A stretch of DNA of 64,000 nt from Flavobacterium sp. 5 (GTDB lineage Bacteria; Bacteroidota; Bacteroidia; Flavobacteriales; Flavobacteriaceae). Numbering within the stretch: the stretch's first letter is position 1; every line of letters begins with the position of its first letter. The translations under genes and the position numbers were made by a program. Below are positions 61,838-64,000 of the stretch, one piece after another. Below the pieces are notes generated by a model. It did no database searches. It worked only from the letters and a program-made list of their open reading frames with translations, and had not been told where the DNA came from. The stretch is taken from positions 1,674,001 through 1,738,000 of the forward strand of contig NZ_PHUE01000001.1 of NCBI RefSeq assembly GCF_002813295.1, read 5' to 3'.

Positions 61838-61878
61838 CCCTATAAATCAATAATTGAAACTTTTTAAACTATTAGATT

Positions 61879-61944
61879 ATGAAAAAATTAAAAAAATTAG
61901 GAATCACTTTTGCTCATAAACTCTGGGCATTAATTACCCGATAA
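61879..61944 (+). CDS. Candidate 21-residue micro-ORF downstream of site 1
   Basis: ATG at 61879 to TAA at 61942-61944 encodes MKKLKKLGITFAHKLWALIT and a final R: a basic start followed by an amphipathic stretch. It lies between the first and second GGGTAACAA sites, so a transcript from site 1 would carry it near its 5' end. I do not recognise it. It could be a leader peptide or chance. Confidence 0.35.
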   Translation: MKKLKKLGITFAHKLWALITR

Positions 61945-61962
61945 AAAAATTTACAATTAATA

Positions 61963-61993
61963 GGGTAACAATTCAAACAGCAAGTTGATATAC
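61963..61993 (+). promoter_or_regulatory. Candidate ECF promoter, copy 2
   Basis: GGGTAACAA (61963-61971), 13 bp, TTGATATAC (61985-61993). Same words and same spacing as copies 1 and 3; no start codon follows before copy 3. Confidence 0.62.
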
Positions 61994-62018
61994 TACTGGA
62001 AAGAAAATTTAAAAACAA

Positions 62019-62049
62019 GGGTAACAATATCAAACCTTAATTGATATAA
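62019..62049 (+). promoter_or_regulatory. Candidate ECF promoter, copy 3
   Basis: GGGTAACAA (62019-62027), 13 bp, TTGATATAA (62041-62049). It lies 77 bp before the ATG of the lipoprotein gene at 62127, a normal distance for a promoter with a leader. Confidence 0.68.
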
Positions 62050-62126
62050 GATTATAAAACAATTAACAACCAGAATCTGAAAATAGCTTAAGACAAATTA
62101 AGTCAGATTTAAAAAAACTAGAAATC

Positions 62127-63110
62127 ATGAACAAGAATTTAAAATCAATCGCATTATTATTTTTTGGAGTAATTTCAATCACAAGTTGTACAAACGACGA
62201 TACACCAACAACTGAATTACCTAACATTCCAGCAAACGCAACCGAATTTGCTGTCGTAAGAACCGAAGCCTTAACTAAACTAAAACAAACTTTCTCAATC
62301 ACCGAAGCCTCTGGAACAGTAACTCTAACTTCCGCTAAAGGAGTGAAAATTTACATCAACCGAGATAACTTACGAAAAAATGGTAATCCGGTAACAGGTA
62401 CAATCAACATTGATTATGTGGAAATATTTGACAAAGGGCACATGCTAGTAGCAAACAAACCAACGATGGGATTAACCACAGATGGCAAGAAAAACTTATT
62501 GATTTCTGGCGGCGAATTTTATATAAAAGCTTCACAAGACGGAGTTGCACTAGAAACATTGGCCAATATTACCCTTCTTGTCCCAGCAGGCTTAACAGAC
62601 GGACTAGATGCAGCAATGACACTTTGGATTGGTAATGCAGAAGATCCTGAAAACTTAGTTTGGAAAAATGCAGCAGATGGTGCCAATGGAGTAAAAGGAG
62701 GAGTACAAGGAGAAGGTAACAACTATTATGTATCCTTTGGCAACTTTGGATGGACTAATGTAGATCGTTTTTATAGTGATCCAAGACCAAAAACAACTAT
62801 TCTTGCAGACGCTCCAGAAGGATATGACAATACCAACAGTGCTATTTATTTATCCTATGATGGCGAAGGTCAAAATGCCCTTGCAAAACTAGACACCTAT
62901 ACAACAGCAGGATTATTCAGTGAGCACTATGGGCAAATTCCAATTGGATTGGCTTGTCACGTAATTTTTGCCACCGAAGATAATGGCCAATGGAGATATG
63001 CAATCAAAGCTGTTACTGTAGCCGCAAATGATGTATATACTTTTACATTAGCAGAAACAACAGTAGGAACCGAAGATCAATTAGTAGCCGCAATCAATGC
63101 TATTCAATAA
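62127..63110 (+). CDS. Hypothetical secreted lipoprotein next to the ECF sigma factor
   Basis: A 327-residue lipoprotein with lipobox ITSC (Cys21) followed by TNDDTP, an acidic stretch compatible with surface export in Bacteroidota. Residues about 45-150 are strand-rich, with SGTVTLTSAKGVKIYINRDN and GTINIDYVEIFDKGHMLVANKPTMG, recalling Ig-like or ZU5-like sheet domains; the rest has many aromatic and glycine positions. No enzyme motif is seen. Divergent from the sigma-factor operon and downstream of three candidate ECF promoter sites, it is the likeliest target of that sigma factor. Confidence 0.8.
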   Translation: MNKNLKSIALLFFGVISITSCTNDDTPTTELPNIPANATEFAVVRTEALTKLKQTFSITEASGTVTLTSAKGVKIYINRDNLRKNGNPVTGTINIDYVEIFDKGHMLVANKPTMGLTTDGKKNLLISGGEFYIKASQDGVALETLANITLLVPAGLTDGLDAAMTLWIGNAEDPENLVWKNAADGANGVKGGVQGEGNNYYVSFGNFGWTNVDRFYSDPRPKTTILADAPEGYDNTNSAIYLSYDGEGQNALAKLDTYTTAGLFSEHYGQIPIGLACHVIFATEDNGQWRYAIKAVTVAANDVYTFTLAETTVGTEDQLVAAINAIQ

Positions 63111-63129
63111 GTTACAAATTCAAATAAAC

Positions 63130-63163
63130 AAAAAAAGTGGTGATTTGCTCACCGCTTTTTTTT
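63130..63163 (+). terminator. Terminator after the lipoprotein
   Basis: AAAAAAGTGGTGA and TCACCGCTTTTTT form a stem with one mismatch-type G-U/G-C step around a short loop and end in a T run. It separates the lipoprotein from the PKD-domain gene. Confidence 0.85.
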
Positions 63164-63240
63164 ACATTTAAAAATAATTTGAATTTAAATTGTGTTTTAA
63201 ACATTCCCAAAGCTATAATGACCGACCAAAATAACCAAAT

Positions 63241-64000
63241 ATGAACCAATCGTTAATAGTCTTTTTTTTCATCATTACATTTCCTTTTTATGCTCAAACC
63301 AAAATAAAAGACACCATTACCCGTAGAGCTACAATTACATATAATCAAAACGGAAATTCAGTTAATTTTAAACCAGAAACTCCTCCATTAATCCCTATAG
63401 CTGGTGCTCCAAAACCAAGCTATTCTTATCTATGGGAATTAGGAGATGGTCACTTTAGTAAAGAAGCTGAGCCCAAACATACCTATAAAAACAAAGGAAC
63501 ATATACCGCCAGACTAACCGTAACCAACAATTACGACAACGGAAAACCACCAGCTACCCGACCAAAAAAAGTAGTAGTCAACGATATTTCAGATACAACC
63601 TTTCAAGACATTGCTTCTATTGTCAATCAAGATGGCTTGTCTATTCAAAAAAATTGCGACCCAATTCCCGAACAGGAAATGCAAGTAATCGTTAGTTATC
63701 AAAATTTAGAGAACTATGTTACCAACGGGAAACTGTATCTTTTTTACAATGAAAAGGAATTCAAAAACAACAATTTCGATTTAGAAGAAGTAAGACCTTA
63801 TGCTAATGAACGAATTGTTCAAGAAAACAATTTGGTTTCAGTCGACGATATCAATAATTCGAATCGCTATGTGGCATCCAACGAAACTTTGGTATTTACT
63901 AAAAAATATAGAGAACCCAGCAATGAAACCGATTTAGATTCTACTTTAATAAAAGCAAAAAACAGCTATAAAAATGTTTCTGTTTTAGAAATCGACGATC
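63241..64000 (+). CDS. Secreted PKD-domain protein (cut by window edge)
   Basis: The frame is open from ATG 63241 to the last base, giving 253 residues. A signal peptide (about 1-19, ending FYAQ) is followed by a PKD domain (about 60-112) with the hallmark YSYLWELGDGHFSKEAEPKH and TYKNKGTYTARLTVTNNYD. The part after residue 120 is not recognised. PKD domains occur in large secreted or adhesin-like proteins of Bacteroidota, so the full protein may be much longer. It follows the sigma-linked lipoprotein but has a terminator between them. Confidence 0.85.
   Translation, partial: MNQSLIVFFFIITFPFYAQTKIKDTITRRATITYNQNGNSVNFKPETPPLIPIAGAPKPSYSYLWELGDGHFSKEAEPKHTYKNKGTYTARLTVTNNYDNGKPPATRPKKVVVNDISDTTFQDIASIVNQDGLSIQKNCDPIPEQEMQVIVSYQNLENYVTNGKLYLFYNEKEFKNNNFDLEEVRPYANERIVQENNLVSVDDINNSNRYVASNETLVFTKKYREPSNETDLDSTLIKAKNSYKNVSVLEIDD

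Overview
The window looks like a chromosomal segment of a Flavobacterium-like member of the Bacteroidota. The evidence is low GC content, many promoters with the Bacteroidota -7 box TAnnTTTG, SusC-type TonB-dependent receptors with carboxypeptidase-like N-termini, a type IX secretion sorting domain, families typical of Flavobacteriia (DUF4271, DUF4296, DUF3098, DUF5686, PorT-like barrels), and the gene pairs ftsX-DUF3098-uppP-truB and pyrH-frr.

Region 1 (1-13.3 kb) is a phosphate regulon. Reading leftwards, the minus strand carries phoB, phoR, two phosphate-selective porins, pstS, pstC and the start of pstA, which runs off the left edge. The plus strand carries a TonB-dependent receptor and a beta-helix-like lipoprotein. 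Five promoters share an 11-bp-phased TTAACAT-like direct repeat upstream of the -7 box, which I read as the local Pho box. A decayed copy of the phoR 3' end lies between the two porins.

Region 2 (13.4-26.1 kb) is mostly housekeeping: an orphan T9SS sorting-domain protein, a LuxE-like acyl-adenylate enzyme, tyrS, an NAD-dependent epimerase, a glycosyltransferase-dihydroorotase-DUF4296 operon, DUF4271, hemD, a c-type cytochrome lipoprotein, a zinc peptidase and an unusually long leuS.

Region 3 (26.2-33.8 kb) is a molybdate locus: a stand-alone ModE-type DNA-binding domain behind a perfect palindrome, a TonB-dependent receptor broken by a one-base frameshift, a small sulfite-oxidase-fold lipoprotein, an outer-membrane barrel, modA, a separate double-Mop protein, modB and modC. 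The layout suggests energised outer-membrane uptake of molybdate or a molybdenum ligand, with the usual ModE domains split into two genes.

Region 4 (33.9-60.1 kb) holds ftsX-DUF3098-uppP-truB, a thioredoxin-like protein, a patatin, pyrH-frr, a DUF5686 protein, a CPA2 antiporter, an MMPL transporter, asnS-rpoN, a PAP2-like protein, a PorT-like barrel, an SGNH lipoprotein, tRNA-Ser(GGA), a LysR/MFS divergent pair, asparaginase, an acyltransferase and TatD. Between 47.5 and 49.1 kb is a cluster of noncoding repeats: a nested inverted repeat of about 205 bp, an 88-bp GC-rich tandem repeat, and a structured dispersed element.

Region 5 (60.2-64.0 kb) is an ECF sigma factor with a translationally coupled membrane partner, facing a divergent lipoprotein and a PKD-domain protein (cut by the right edge). 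Between them are three copies of GGGTAACAA-N13-TTGATATA with constant spacing, the best candidate here for an undescribed regulatory system. No CRISPR array, transposase or prophage was seen.
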